The notes under the pieces: model-generated
Databases searched by the model: none
What the model saw: only the letters and a program-made list of their open reading frames with translations
What the model was told of the DNA's origin: nothing
From: Orlajensenia leifsoniae
GTDB lineage: Bacteria > Actinomycetota > Actinomycetes > Actinomycetales > Microbacteriaceae
DNA: 64,000 nucleotides
Assembly: GCF_004570845.1 (NCBI RefSeq)
Contig: NZ_SPQZ01000001.1
Location: forward strand, 1-64,000
Direction: 5' to 3'
Part shown: positions 45,719-52,921 of the stretch, piece by piece
Layout: every line of letters begins with the position of its first letter
How positions within the stretch are numbered: the stretch's first letter is position 1
Translations under genes and position numbers: made by a program

Positions 45719-46207
45719 TCAGCAGTCGCAGGAGATCCCGGCGACGGAGGTCGTGAGCCCGGTCGACCGCGGCCCCACGAGCTCGTCGACGTCGCGGCGC
45801 ACGGTGCCGATCGCCGTCTCGACGGGGTAGCCCTCGCGCGCCCAGTACTCGAAGCCGCCGTTCATGAGCTTCGCCTCGTAGCCGAGCAGGGCGAGGGCGA
45901 GTGCCGCCTTGTCGCCGCCGTTGCAGCCCGGGCTCCAGCAGTAGACGACGAAGCGCGTGCCGGCCGGGTAGCGAGCCGGCACCTCCTCGGTGATGCGCGC
46001 CGTGGGCAGGTGCACGGCGCCGGCCGCGTGACCCTGGTCCCAGGCGAGCTGGCTGCGGGTGTCGATCAGCACGAAGTCAGCGCCATTCTGCAAGTCGGCG
46101 TAGACGTCGCTCGCATCGGTCTCCAGGGCCAGCTTGGCGCGGAAGTGCGCGACGGCGAGGGCCGTCGACGAGGTCGGCAGGTCGGTCTGGGCCAGGGTGT
46201 CTGTCAT
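45719..46207 (-). CDS. Rhodanese-like protein with CWSPGC active-site loop
   Basis: A 162-residue single-domain rhodanese. The active-site loop is VVYCWSPGCNGGDKAALAL, with the first Cys catalytic and a second Cys five residues on; the LIDTRSQLAWDQGHAAGAVHLP motif is present. N-terminal extension of about 35 residues (AVAHFRAKLALETDASDVYADL) is typical of a subgroup with an added helix. Ends with Cys-Asp-Cys. It lies 73 bp downstream... of the PKS promoter region on the same strand but is read separately. Confidence 0.88.
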   Translation of the reverse strand: MTDTLAQTDLPTSSTALAVAHFRAKLALETDASDVYADLQNGADFVLIDTRSQLAWDQGHAAGAVHLPTARITEEVPARYPAGTRFVVYCWSPGCNGGDKAALALALLGYEAKLMNGGFEYWAREGYPVETAIGTVRRDVDELVGPRSTGLTTSVAGISCDC

Positions 46208-46334
46208 GAGTCCATGGTGACGGATGCCGCTCCTGCAGCGCCTCGCATCGCCTGCCGACGATGCACGACTTCGCGCCAGTCTTGCCCCGTTCACATCCTT
46301 GACAGCTCCTCCACCGGCGCTGTACTCATGCAGG

Positions 46335-46883
46335 ATGACCGCTCGCAGGATCGTGCTCGGAATGCAGGTGTCGCTCGACGGCTTCGTCGCCGGAGTCGAC
46401 GACGATCTGTCGTGGCTGATGAGCCGCACGGACGAGGAACTGCTCGACGCCCAGGCCGAGTTCCTGGAGGGCTTCGACACGATGATCATGGGCCGGGTGA
46501 ACTACCTCGACCAGGCGGCTCACTGGCCGACGGCCGACGAGCCGCTCGCGCCGGTGCTCAACGGCTTCACGAAGCTCGTGTTCTCGACGACGCTCGAGAG
46601 GGTGGAGTGGGAGGGCACGCGGCTGGCGACCCGGCCGCCCGCAGAGGAGATCGCCGAGCTCAGGGCCGAACCCGGCCTCGACATCTTCGTCGCCGGAGGC
46701 GCTCGACTGGCGCAGTCGCTCCTCGCGGACGGCCTCATCGACGAGGTGCGCCTCGTCGTGCAGCCCGTCGCCATCGGCGCCGGCATCCCCCTCTTCGCCC
46801 GTGAGCAGGCCCTCGACCTCCTCGAGGTGCAGAGGCTCGCCAGCGGAGCGCTCGTCACCACCTACAGCGTCGTCCACCCGTGA
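46335..46883 (+). CDS. Dihydrofolate reductase-like (RibD C-terminal) protein
   Basis: A 182-residue RibD_C-fold reductase, similar to YyaP/YwjB-type proteins. Features are VLGMQVSLDGFVAG at the N-terminus, TMIMGRVNYLDQAAHWP, NGFTKLVFSTTLE, and the NADPH glycine motif DIFVAGGARLAQSLLADGLIDEVRLVVQPVAIGAG. The substrate is unknown; true DHFR activity should not be assumed. The acylphosphatase start overlaps its stop (GTGA). Confidence 0.88.
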   Translation: MTARRIVLGMQVSLDGFVAGVDDDLSWLMSRTDEELLDAQAEFLEGFDTMIMGRVNYLDQAAHWPTADEPLAPVLNGFTKLVFSTTLERVEWEGTRLATRPPAEEIAELRAEPGLDIFVAGGARLAQSLLADGLIDEVRLVVQPVAIGAGIPLFAREQALDLLEVQRLASGALVTTYSVVHP

Positions 46884-47149
46884 CGGCGAAGCACGTCGTG
46901 GTGCACGGCGGCGTACAGGGCGTCGGCTTCCGCTGGTTCGCCCGCGAGGAGGCCGCCCGGCTCTGCATCACCGGCTGGATCCGCAACCGTGACGACGGCA
47001 CGGTGGAGGCCGTCGTCGACGGTGATGACGCCGCCGTGGATGCGATGGTCGCCTGGTTTCGAGTCGGCCCGCCTGAGGCATCCGTCACCGCCGTCGATGT
47101 CACGAAGACCGACGCCGCACCATCCACGGGCTTCAGCATCGAGCGCTGA
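46880..47149 (+). CDS. acyP: Acylphosphatase
   Basis: An 89-residue enzyme hydrolysing acyl phosphates. The catalytic Arg is in GGVQGVGFRWFAREEA and the catalytic Asn in GWIRNRDDGTVEAVVDG, with the C-terminal GFSIER ending. Size and motifs are complete. The GTG overlaps the preceding stop by 4 nt, so it is co-translated with the DHFR-like protein. Confidence 0.93.
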   Translation: MTAKHVVVHGGVQGVGFRWFAREEAARLCITGWIRNRDDGTVEAVVDGDDAAVDAMVAWFRVGPPEASVTAVDVTKTDAAPSTGFSIER

Positions 47150-47243
47150 GTCGCGAAACTTCGGTGTTTCGGCCGGGTGAACTTGCGCTCCCATCCGCTG
47201 ACAGGAGCAGCGCGCGTCCGTAGGATGCGAAGGAGAACGTGGA
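47150..47243 (+). promoter_or_regulatory. Upstream region of the Met/Cys-rich protein
   Basis: Contains an AAGGAG Shine-Dalgarno at 47230-47235, 8 nt before the leader ORF. A TAGGAT hexamer at 47221-47226 is too close to the Shine-Dalgarno to give a leader that includes it, so the real promoter should be further upstream. No CsoR-type operator could be assigned. Confidence 0.35.
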
Positions 47244-47306
47244 ATGCCGCCTGAAAGCGTCAACACCCGTCGGCGCTCGGTGACCACAGTCTGGGGAGAG
47301 CGCTGA
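47244..47306 (+). CDS. 20-codon leader ORF coupled to the Met/Cys-rich protein
   Basis: Reads MPPESVNTRRRSVTTVWGER and stops at TGA, which shares its last base with the ATG of the next gene (TGATG). It has a strong Shine-Dalgarno (AAGGAG, 8 nt upstream). It contains no Cys, His or repeated Met, so it is not a metal-binding peptide itself. Either a translational-coupling leader, perhaps with regulatory stalling, or a chance ORF; the coupling geometry and ribosome-binding site favour it being real. Confidence 0.5.
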   Translation: MPPESVNTRRRSVTTVWGER

Positions 47307-47728
47307 TGATGGACATGACCATGCAGATGATGGAGATGCACGTCGCCGAGTCTTCGATGCCCGGGATGGACATGAAGCTGATGGCCGAGTGTATCGAGGC
47401 CTGTTCCGCCTGCGAACAGGCCTGCACCATGTGCGCCAGTTGCATGATGGGCGAGGGCACGGCGATGCACATGGAGATGTGCATGAACACCGCCGACATG
47501 TGCAACACGATGATGCGGATGATGCTGCGTCCGAGCGGCATGATGATGGATTCGATGATGCGGATGCTGGACGCCACCATGGTGCAGTGCCGCCTGTGCG
47601 CCGACGAGTGCATGAAGCACGCCGACATGCACGAGGACTGCCGGGTGTGCGCAGAGGCCTGCCGTCAGGCCGCGATGGCGTGCGAGAAGATGATGGACTC
47701 GATGCAGATGATGATGGCCGACAGCTAG
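47306..47728 (+). CDS. Met- and Cys-rich four-helix-bundle copper-storage-like protein (Csp/DUF326)
   Basis: A 140-residue protein with 39 Met and 15 Cys. Cysteines fall in helix-spaced patterns (CIEACSACEQACTMCASC; CRLCADECMKHADMHEDC; CRVCAEACRQAAMACEKM) like the Cu(I)-lined core of Csp copper-storage proteins. Unusually, both termini and the middle are packed with Met (MMDMTMQMMEM at the start, DSMQMMMADS at the end, RPSGMMMDSMMRML between). No signal peptide, so cytosolic like Csp3. GGGGAG 7 nt upstream can also serve initiation. It probably buffers copper or other soft metals. Confidence 0.85.
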   Translation: MMDMTMQMMEMHVAESSMPGMDMKLMAECIEACSACEQACTMCASCMMGEGTAMHMEMCMNTADMCNTMMRMMLRPSGMMMDSMMRMLDATMVQCRLCADECMKHADMHEDCRVCAEACRQAAMACEKMMDSMQMMMADS

Positions 47729-47760
47729 GCGGCGGTCACCGCTGCTAGGCGGCGGTCACC
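47724..47760. repeat. 17-bp direct repeat at the csp 3' end
   Basis: GCTAGGCGGCGGTCACC occurs at 47724-47740 and 47744-47760 (20-bp period). The first copy includes the stop of the Met/Cys-rich gene, the second the stop of the convergent gene. A small tandem duplication of the junction explains it. Confidence 0.75.
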
Positions 47761-48074
47761 AGGACGCTGAGTCGAGCACTGCCGACGGACAGCACGTCGT
47801 AGACGGCGTGCAGTGCGACGGGTTGCCCGATGCTCACCGAGGCGGTGAGGTCGTCGTGGTGCCACGCCCAGAGGCGCTCGCCGGTGTCGAACAGGTCGAC
47901 GGCGATCCAGCCGTCGGCGTCGACATGCGCCACGAAGGCGTCGCGCCACTTGCTGGGGGTCGCGTTCGCCGCGCGCTCGCGGATGGGGCTGATCGCGTGG
48001 CCCTGGGCGTGGGCCCCGCACGTCTCGGAGACGCAGGTCATGATCTGCGGCACTCCAGGCTTGAGATTCGACAT
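47745..48074 (-). CDS. Hypothetical protein, unknown function
   Basis: A 109-residue protein not recognised. It has MTCVSETCGAHAQGHAISPIRERAANATPSKWRDAFVAHVDADG near the N-terminus with two Cys and several His, then a beta-rich stretch (WIAVDLFDTGERLWAWHHDD). The ATG at 48074 is preferred over GTG at 48077 because GGAGG is 5-6 nt upstream. Opposite the Met/Cys-rich gene with 16 bp between stops. Confidence 0.6.
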   Translation of the reverse strand: MSNLKPGVPQIMTCVSETCGAHAQGHAISPIRERAANATPSKWRDAFVAHVDADGWIAVDLFDTGERLWAWHHDDLTASVSIGQPVALHAVYDVLSVGSARLSVLVTAA

Positions 48075-48204
48075 CACGTTCCTCCGTTCCCCTGATCTGG
48101 CCCCCGCGGTCTCGGCGGGTGCGATTCTTCGAGGGTAGGCAGGGGTCGCGCCGGAGTCACGTCACCCCGTCACACGCCGCAACACGCGGTCAGCCACGTG
48201 ACCT

Positions 48205-48265
48205 CGCGCCATTTCTGGGGCGTCTGCGCCACATCATGTGGCGCACATCCCCGGGAAATGGCGCG
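48205..48265. terminator. Large nested hairpin downstream of apeB
   Basis: Outer arms CGCGCCATTTC (48205-48215) and GAAATGGCGCG (48255-48265) enclose GGGG/CCCC and an inner 9-bp palindrome GCGCCACAT/ATGTGGCGC (48226-48244). The composite stem is about 24 bp. It lies just past the apeB stop on the minus strand and is a likely terminator. The remaining intergenic sequence (48075-48204) shows nothing else that I can name. Confidence 0.65.
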
Positions 48266-48283
48266 GCGCAGGGAAGCGGCCTG

Positions 48284-49594
48284 CTACTTCCCCGCGAAGA
48301 AAGCCGTCACGGCTGCGGCGAGCGCCGCCGCATCGTCGACGTGCACGAGTTCGCGCGCCGAGTGCATCGAGAGCAACGGCGCTCCGACGTCGACGACCCG
48401 GATGCCGAGCCGCGTCGCCGTGATCGGCCCGATCGTCGACCCGCACGGAATCGCGTTGTTCGACACGAACTCCTGGAACGGCACCCCGGCGGCAGCGCAC
48501 AGCCGCGCCCAGAGGGCTGCGCCCGCGGCATCCGTCGCATAACGCTGGTTCGCGTTGATCTTCAGCAGCGGTCCGCCGCCCGGCACGGGCTTGTTCACGG
48601 GATCGTGCCGCTCGGCGTAGTTCGGGTGGAGGGCGTGGCCGGCATCCGCCGAGACGCACCAGGACGAGGCCAGTGCCCGCAGGCGGTCCGACGACGATGC
48701 TCCGAGACCGGCACCGATGCGCTCGAGCACATCGGCGAGGAACGGTCCGGCTGCTCCCGAGCGCGACTCCGAACCCAGCTCCTCATGATCGAAGGCGGCG
48801 AGCACGCTGATGTGCCGGGCAGCGGGAGCGTCCGAGGACGCAGCGGCCAGCAGGGCCGTCAGTCCCGCGAACACGCTGGTCAGGTTGTCCATGCGGCCCG
48901 CGGCGAACAGGGAGTCATCGAGTCCGAACCGAGCCGGGGTCGCCGTGTCGGCGGTCATGATGTCGTAGCCGGCGATGTCGGATGCCGCCACTCCGGCCAG
49001 CCCCGCGAGGTGCTCGAGCAGTGCATCCTGCGTACCCAGCTGCGCTGCAGCGTCCAGGCCGACGCCCCACACGGGCTGCGTGTGCCTCTGCTTGTCGAGC
49101 TTGAGCCCGTCGTTGTTGACTCCGCGGTCGAGGTGGATCGCCAACTGCGGGATGCGCAGGAACGGCCCGGTGCGCACGAGGTGCACCGTGCCGTCCGTCG
49201 TCACGAGGCGACCGGCCAGTTCGAGCTCGCGGTCGAGCCAGGAGTTCAGCAGTGGGCCGCCGTAGACCTCGACCCCGGCCTGCAGCCACCCGTTCACGAC
49301 GGTGGTCGGATGCGGCTTGAGCTTGAAGCCGGGCGAGTCGGTGTGGGCGCCCAGGATGCGGAACGGCGTCAGCGGGCCGGCACCCTCGGGCACGATCCAG
49401 GCGATGACGGCACCGTCGCGCACGACGACGTAGCTTCCCGGCGCTGTCGGCCAGGCGGCGCTCTCATCGAGCTCGACCGCGCCGGCTGCGACGAGCCGAT
49501 CGGCCGTCTCCCGGGCGGCGTGGTACGACGACGGCCCCGCCTGGATGAACCGGGCGAGGCCGTCGATGTATTCGGAGGTACGAGTGTCGGACAT
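48284..49594 (-). CDS. apeB: M18 family aspartyl aminopeptidase
   Basis: Cytosolic zinc aminopeptidase of 436 residues that removes N-terminal acidic residues. M18 motifs are clear: ILGAHTDSPGFKLKP (zinc His, Asp), AGRMDNLTSVFAGL (bridging Asp), AAFDHEELGSESRSGA (catalytic Glu), and SADAGHALHPNYAERHD (zinc His). It would act as a large oligomeric peptidase in peptide turnover. The ATG at 49594 has no strong Shine-Dalgarno; it is 35 bp downstream of the secreted repeat gene. Confidence 0.94.
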   Translation of the reverse strand: MSDTRTSEYIDGLARFIQAGPSSYHAARETADRLVAAGAVELDESAAWPTAPGSYVVVRDGAVIAWIVPEGAGPLTPFRILGAHTDSPGFKLKPHPTTVVNGWLQAGVEVYGGPLLNSWLDRELELAGRLVTTDGTVHLVRTGPFLRIPQLAIHLDRGVNNDGLKLDKQRHTQPVWGVGLDAAAQLGTQDALLEHLAGLAGVAASDIAGYDIMTADTATPARFGLDDSLFAAGRMDNLTSVFAGLTALLAAASSDAPAARHISVLAAFDHEELGSESRSGAAGPFLADVLERIGAGLGASSSDRLRALASSWCVSADAGHALHPNYAERHDPVNKPVPGGGPLLKINANQRYATDAAGAALWARLCAAAGVPFQEFVSNNAIPCGSTIGPITATRLGIRVVDVGAPLLSMHSARELVHVDDAAALAAAVTAFFAGK

Positions 49595-49629
49595 GGTTCC
49601 ATCCAAGCACCCGCTTCGATGGATCGCCG

Positions 49630-50049
49630 TCAGCGCGGGGCGTCCGGCTTCGGGAGGCGCGACTCGTTCGTGGCGAGTCGCTCGTGCACGTCGGCCGAGT
49701 GGTGCTCGGCTGTCGGTGCCACGGTCTTCTGCCCGGTGGCGAGACGCTCGTGCACATCGGCCGAATGGTGCACGGCCGCGATCCTGTTCAGGTAGGCGGC
49801 GGATGGTGCCCCGGTGAGGTTGTCGCCGCGCACCAGCTGGTCGCCGATGCGAGTCAGACGAGGCGACTGCTGCGCGGTGGTGACCTGCCGGACCTGTGCA
49901 CTGTCGTCGATCCGGACCAGGACGATGACCGGCGCCTTGGGGTCGCGCACGGCGGCGGTGGCCGAGAGCGGGGTTGCCGCCACGATGGCCGCGGCCACGG
50001 CGGTCATGGTGCCGATGGTGATGAGACTTCTGTGGGTGGTGCGTTTCAT
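49630..50049 (-). CDS. Secreted protein with repeated HHSADVHERLAT motif
   Basis: A 139-residue exported protein of unknown function. A signal peptide (MKRTTHRSLITIGTMTAVAAAIVAATPLSATAA) probably ends at residue 33. The mature part has a beta-strand-rich segment (APVIVLVRIDDSAQVRQV) and then two copies of HHSADVHERLAT (near residues 95-106 and 115-126) separated by GQKTVAPTAE. The two copies are also conserved in DNA, differing at a few third positions. ATG with AAAGG 8 nt upstream. No homologue is recognised. Confidence 0.7.
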   Translation of the reverse strand: MKRTTHRSLITIGTMTAVAAAIVAATPLSATAAVRDPKAPVIVLVRIDDSAQVRQVTTAQQSPRLTRIGDQLVRGDNLTGAPSAAYLNRIAAVHHSADVHERLATGQKTVAPTAEHHSADVHERLATNESRLPKPDAPR

Positions 50050-50180
50050 GGTGGTGCCTTTCGGAGGTGTTGCGGATCCCCCACCTCCACACTCGCCACC
50101 GGGCTCTCCGAGCGCATCGGGAGCCTCCCCTTGCACCCGGGGTGCCCTCCCCTAAGGATTCCGAGAACCCCACCGGCCGA
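50050..50180 (-). promoter_or_regulatory. Upstream region of the secreted repeat protein
   Basis: A 131-bp gap with a 13-nt palindrome GCACCCGGGGTGC near 50133 and GGAGG clusters. It lies between two minus-strand genes: the flavoprotein gene ends at 50181 and the secreted protein begins at 50049. The palindrome could be an operator or part of a terminator; I could not assign a -10. Confidence 0.35.
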
Positions 50181-50849
50181 TCACGCCCCTCCTCCCGCTG
50201 CTCGCGCCGTGCGGACTGAAACGGACTCGGGGACGACGGTCGCAGGATCGACGCTCGCCGCGATGAGTGGCTCTCCCCACGCCCTCGTCATGGGAAGCAC
50301 GCCGATCCAGGCCGACGGGTCAGCCCCATCACTGGCAGAGGGATCCCCCGTGCGCGCCTTCATCGCGAAATCGGAGATCGGGATGCGCAGCACCTGGGTC
50401 GCCGCGAGCTCGCGCCGGGTCGACGTCGGAACCTCTCCGGATCGTCCGGGCATGAGCTTGGCCGCGATCGCGTCGAGCGCGGCCCCCTTCTCCTGCTCAC
50501 CGAGCACGACGGGGACGCCGTACACCACGGCGCTGCGGTAGTTCATGCTGCTGTCGTAGAGCGTGCCTGCGTAGACCAGCCCGTCGAGGATCGCGACACT
50601 CACCGCGAGCCTGCTCTCCGGGCCGCCGGAGCGCAGGGCGAGACCGGCACCGGTCGAGCAGTGCAGGAGCAGGCCGTCGCCGTCGCGCGCGAAGGCCATC
50701 GGGATGACCAGCGGCCCGGCCGGCGTCACGGCGGCGACGTGAGCGATGAGGGCTTCGTCGAGCACGGCGTCGAGGGCGCTGCGCTCGGTCACCTGCCGCT
50801 CCGAGAGTCGGCGGATGCGGGTGTTCGGCTGGGTGTCTGTCGTCGTCAT
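50181..50849 (-). CDS. FMN-binding split-barrel protein (NimA/pyridoxamine oxidase-like)
   Basis: A 222-residue flavin- or heme-binding split-barrel protein similar to NimA/PNPOx-like proteins. It contains EALIAHVAAVTPAGPLVIPMAFARDGDGLLLHCSTGAGLALR, then LVYAGTLYDSSMNYRSAVVYG. Some homologues reduce nitroimidazoles, others bind heme or F420. It is divergent from a MocR regulator with 78 bp between starts, the arrangement expected when the MocR protein controls it. Confidence 0.86.
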   Translation of the reverse strand: MTTTDTQPNTRIRRLSERQVTERSALDAVLDEALIAHVAAVTPAGPLVIPMAFARDGDGLLLHCSTGAGLALRSGGPESRLAVSVAILDGLVYAGTLYDSSMNYRSAVVYGVPVVLGEQEKGAALDAIAAKLMPGRSGEVPTSTRRELAATQVLRIPISDFAMKARTGDPSASDGADPSAWIGVLPMTRAWGEPLIAASVDPATVVPESVSVRTARAAGGGA

Positions 50850-50927
50850 GGTGCCAGTGTCGTCATCCGACTGGTACGGTCTGTAGTCCAGTACACGCAG
50901 ATTTGAAAAGACCAGCTTGGGAGATCC
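50850..50927. promoter_or_regulatory. MocR/split-barrel divergent operator region
   Basis: A 78-bp gap containing ACTGGTAC at 50869-50876 and TCCAGTAC at 50888-50895, an inverted pair ACTGG...CCAGT plus a direct GTAC repeat. MocR proteins bind such paired sites in divergent promoters. The MocR start has GGGAG 4 nt before its GTG. Confidence 0.4.
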
Positions 50928-52385
50928 GTGAGCGACCTCGCCATCACCATCGACCGAACGGATGCCGCCCCGCTCGCGGCGCAGATCGTCGGCGCCGTGC
51001 GCGCGGCCGTATTCTCCGGCACCCTCGCTCCCGGCGACACCGTGCCGTCGTCTCGCTCCCTCGCGGCATCGCTCGGGGTCTCGCGTGGTGTCGTGGTCAC
51101 CGCCTACGACCAGCTCACCGGCGAGGGATACCTCGATGTGTCGCAGGGCGCCGCCGCACGGGTGGCCGCCGTCGACGCCTCACCGGCCCCCAGGAGGCCG
51201 GCGACGCCGAGCGCGACGCCCGTCGGCGACGGAGACCCGCCCGACGTCGACATGCGTCCCGGCTTCCCCTCGACGGCTCGCCTCGACGAGCGCGCCTGGC
51301 GCTCGGCCTGGCGTCAGGCCGCGTCGCAACCCGTGCCGTCACGGCAGGCCGACGATTTCGGAACGGCGGGCCTGCGCGAGCAGATCGCCGATCACGTGCG
51401 TCGGGCCCGGGGCGTGGCATGCGACGCCGCCGACATCGTCGTGACGGCCGGGACGAGCGAAGCCGTCATGCTGCTGGCGCTCGCGCTGGGCGAGCTGCAT
51501 CCGCAGGGCCCGGACGGCACGAACGGCCCCACGGTCGCCATGGAGGATCCGGGCTACCCGTCTTCACGGCGAGCGCTGGAGCGCTTCGGCTGCACCGTCG
51601 TGCCCGTGCCCGTCGACGACGATGGCCTGCGGGTGGACGTGCTCGCAGCCCTCGATCCGGCTCCGCACGCCGTGCTGCTCACCCCCAGCCACCAGTACCC
51701 GCTCGGCGGACGCCTGCCGGTCTCCGCCCGCCTCGAGGCTCTCGCGTGGGCCGAGATGCACGACGCCCTCATCATCGAGGACGACTACGACAGCGAGTTC
51801 AGGCACGGCGCCGCCACGCTGCCGGCCCTCACCACCCTCGACCGCTCCGAGAGCGTCGCCCTCATCGGCAGCTTCTCGAAGGTGCTCACCCCGTGGTTGC
51901 GGCTCGGATACATCGTGCTGCCCCGCAGGCCAGCGCTGCACACCGCTCTCCGCAGCATCCGTGCGGATGTCACGGCTCCCATCGCCGGGGTCGCCCAGGA
52001 GGCCATGGCCGCGCTGCTCGCCGGCGGAGCGGTGCGCCGCCACATCGCCGCGGTCCGACGCGACTACGCCCACCGTCGTGATCTGGTCCTCCGAGCCCTC
52101 GGCGATGTGTGCGGCGCGGGCTCCGGCGCCCGTCTGCGCGGCCTCGAGGGCGGCCTGCACGCCGTGGTCGAGTTGGGGTCGACGGATGCCGCCGCTCGCG
52201 TACGCGCTCGCGCGGCGCGCGCAGGCGTCGCCGTCGCCGACCTCGGCGACTACGCCGCCAACCCCGCGGCATCCGTTCACCACGGGATCGTCTTCGGCTA
52301 CGCGGCCCCGTCCGACCTGGCGCTGGCGAAGGGGCTGACCGTGCTGCGAGCGGCGATCACGACCGAACTGCACCCCGGGGAATAG
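50928..52385 (+). CDS. MocR-type (GntR/aminotransferase fusion) transcriptional regulator
   Basis: A 485-residue regulator. The N-terminal GntR winged helix (residues 1-75, LAPGDTVPSSRSLAASLGVSRGVVVTAYDQLTGEGYL) is fused to a class I aminotransferase fold. The PLP-binding lysine is in LIGSFSKVLTPWLRLGYIV, with the IIEDDYDSEFRH motif before it. Such proteins (PdxR, GabR) sense PLP or amines. The divergent split-barrel gene is the likely target; the pdxH-like gene at 11.8 kb is far away. Confidence 0.92.
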   Translation: MSDLAITIDRTDAAPLAAQIVGAVRAAVFSGTLAPGDTVPSSRSLAASLGVSRGVVVTAYDQLTGEGYLDVSQGAAARVAAVDASPAPRRPATPSATPVGDGDPPDVDMRPGFPSTARLDERAWRSAWRQAASQPVPSRQADDFGTAGLREQIADHVRRARGVACDAADIVVTAGTSEAVMLLALALGELHPQGPDGTNGPTVAMEDPGYPSSRRALERFGCTVVPVPVDDDGLRVDVLAALDPAPHAVLLTPSHQYPLGGRLPVSARLEALAWAEMHDALIIEDDYDSEFRHGAATLPALTTLDRSESVALIGSFSKVLTPWLRLGYIVLPRRPALHTALRSIRADVTAPIAGVAQEAMAALLAGGAVRRHIAAVRRDYAHRRDLVLRALGDVCGAGSGARLRGLEGGLHAVVELGSTDAAARVRARAARAGVAVADLGDYAANPAASVHHGIVFGYAAPSDLALAKGLTVLRAAITTELHPGE

Positions 52386-52427
52386 ACTGCGGCCACCGCA
52401 CCGCCGCGTTCGCGAAAGGACCCCGTC

Positions 52428-52856
52428 ATGGTTCCCGAGATCAACTACTGGGCCGTCATCCTCGCCACGCTCTCGAGCATGATCGTGGGATCGATCTGGT
52501 ACACCCCGAAGGTGTTCGGCAACTACTGGATGAAGCAGTCGGGCGTGACGCCGTCAGGAAATTCCGCCGACGCCATCGGTCCCATCGTCGTGACGCTGTT
52601 CGTGAGCTTCATCACGGCCTGGGTGCTGGCCGGCGCCGCGTACATCGCGTTCGACTTCTACGGTGGCAGCTTCTTCTGGAACACGGTCTTCACGGCCGCA
52701 ATCCTGTGGGCCGGATTCACCGCCGCTCGATTCATCACCCACGACGCCTTCGACCGGCGCCCGAGCGGGCTCACCATCCTCAACATCGCCCACGAGCTCG
52801 TCACCGTCGTCGTGATGGCGATCATCATCGGCGCCTGGGTACCCGCCGGGGTCTGA
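52428..52856 (+). CDS. DUF1761 membrane protein
   Basis: A 142-residue protein with four membrane helices and the DUF1761 pattern MIVGSIWYTPKVFGNYWMK near the N-terminus. Function unknown. It has a Shine-Dalgarno (AAAGGA, 9 nt before the ATG), so the mRNA has a leader; TAGACT near 52385 overlaps the MocR stop and could be its -10. Confidence 0.85.
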   Translation: MVPEINYWAVILATLSSMIVGSIWYTPKVFGNYWMKQSGVTPSGNSADAIGPIVVTLFVSFITAWVLAGAAYIAFDFYGGSFFWNTVFTAAILWAGFTAARFITHDAFDRRPSGLTILNIAHELVTVVVMAIIIGAWVPAGV

Positions 52857-52876
52857 CCGACGGGAGGCTGCACAGG

Positions 52877-52915
52877 CCGGCTCCCCTGCTCGATCGGCCA
52901 GAGCTGGCGAGCCGG
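52877..52915. terminator. Possible bidirectional terminator
   Basis: CCGGCTC (52877-52883) pairs with GAGCCGG (52909-52915) between the convergent DUF1761 and J-domain/NERD genes. The loop is long (25 nt), so this is only a weak candidate. Confidence 0.35.
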
Positions 52916-52921
52916 GCTCGA

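Noticed and set aside
46335-46883. Calling the RibD_C protein a true dihydrofolate reductase
   Set aside because: It matches the RibD C-terminal/YyaP-like group; the folate-binding residues of DHFR are not demonstrable from the sequence.
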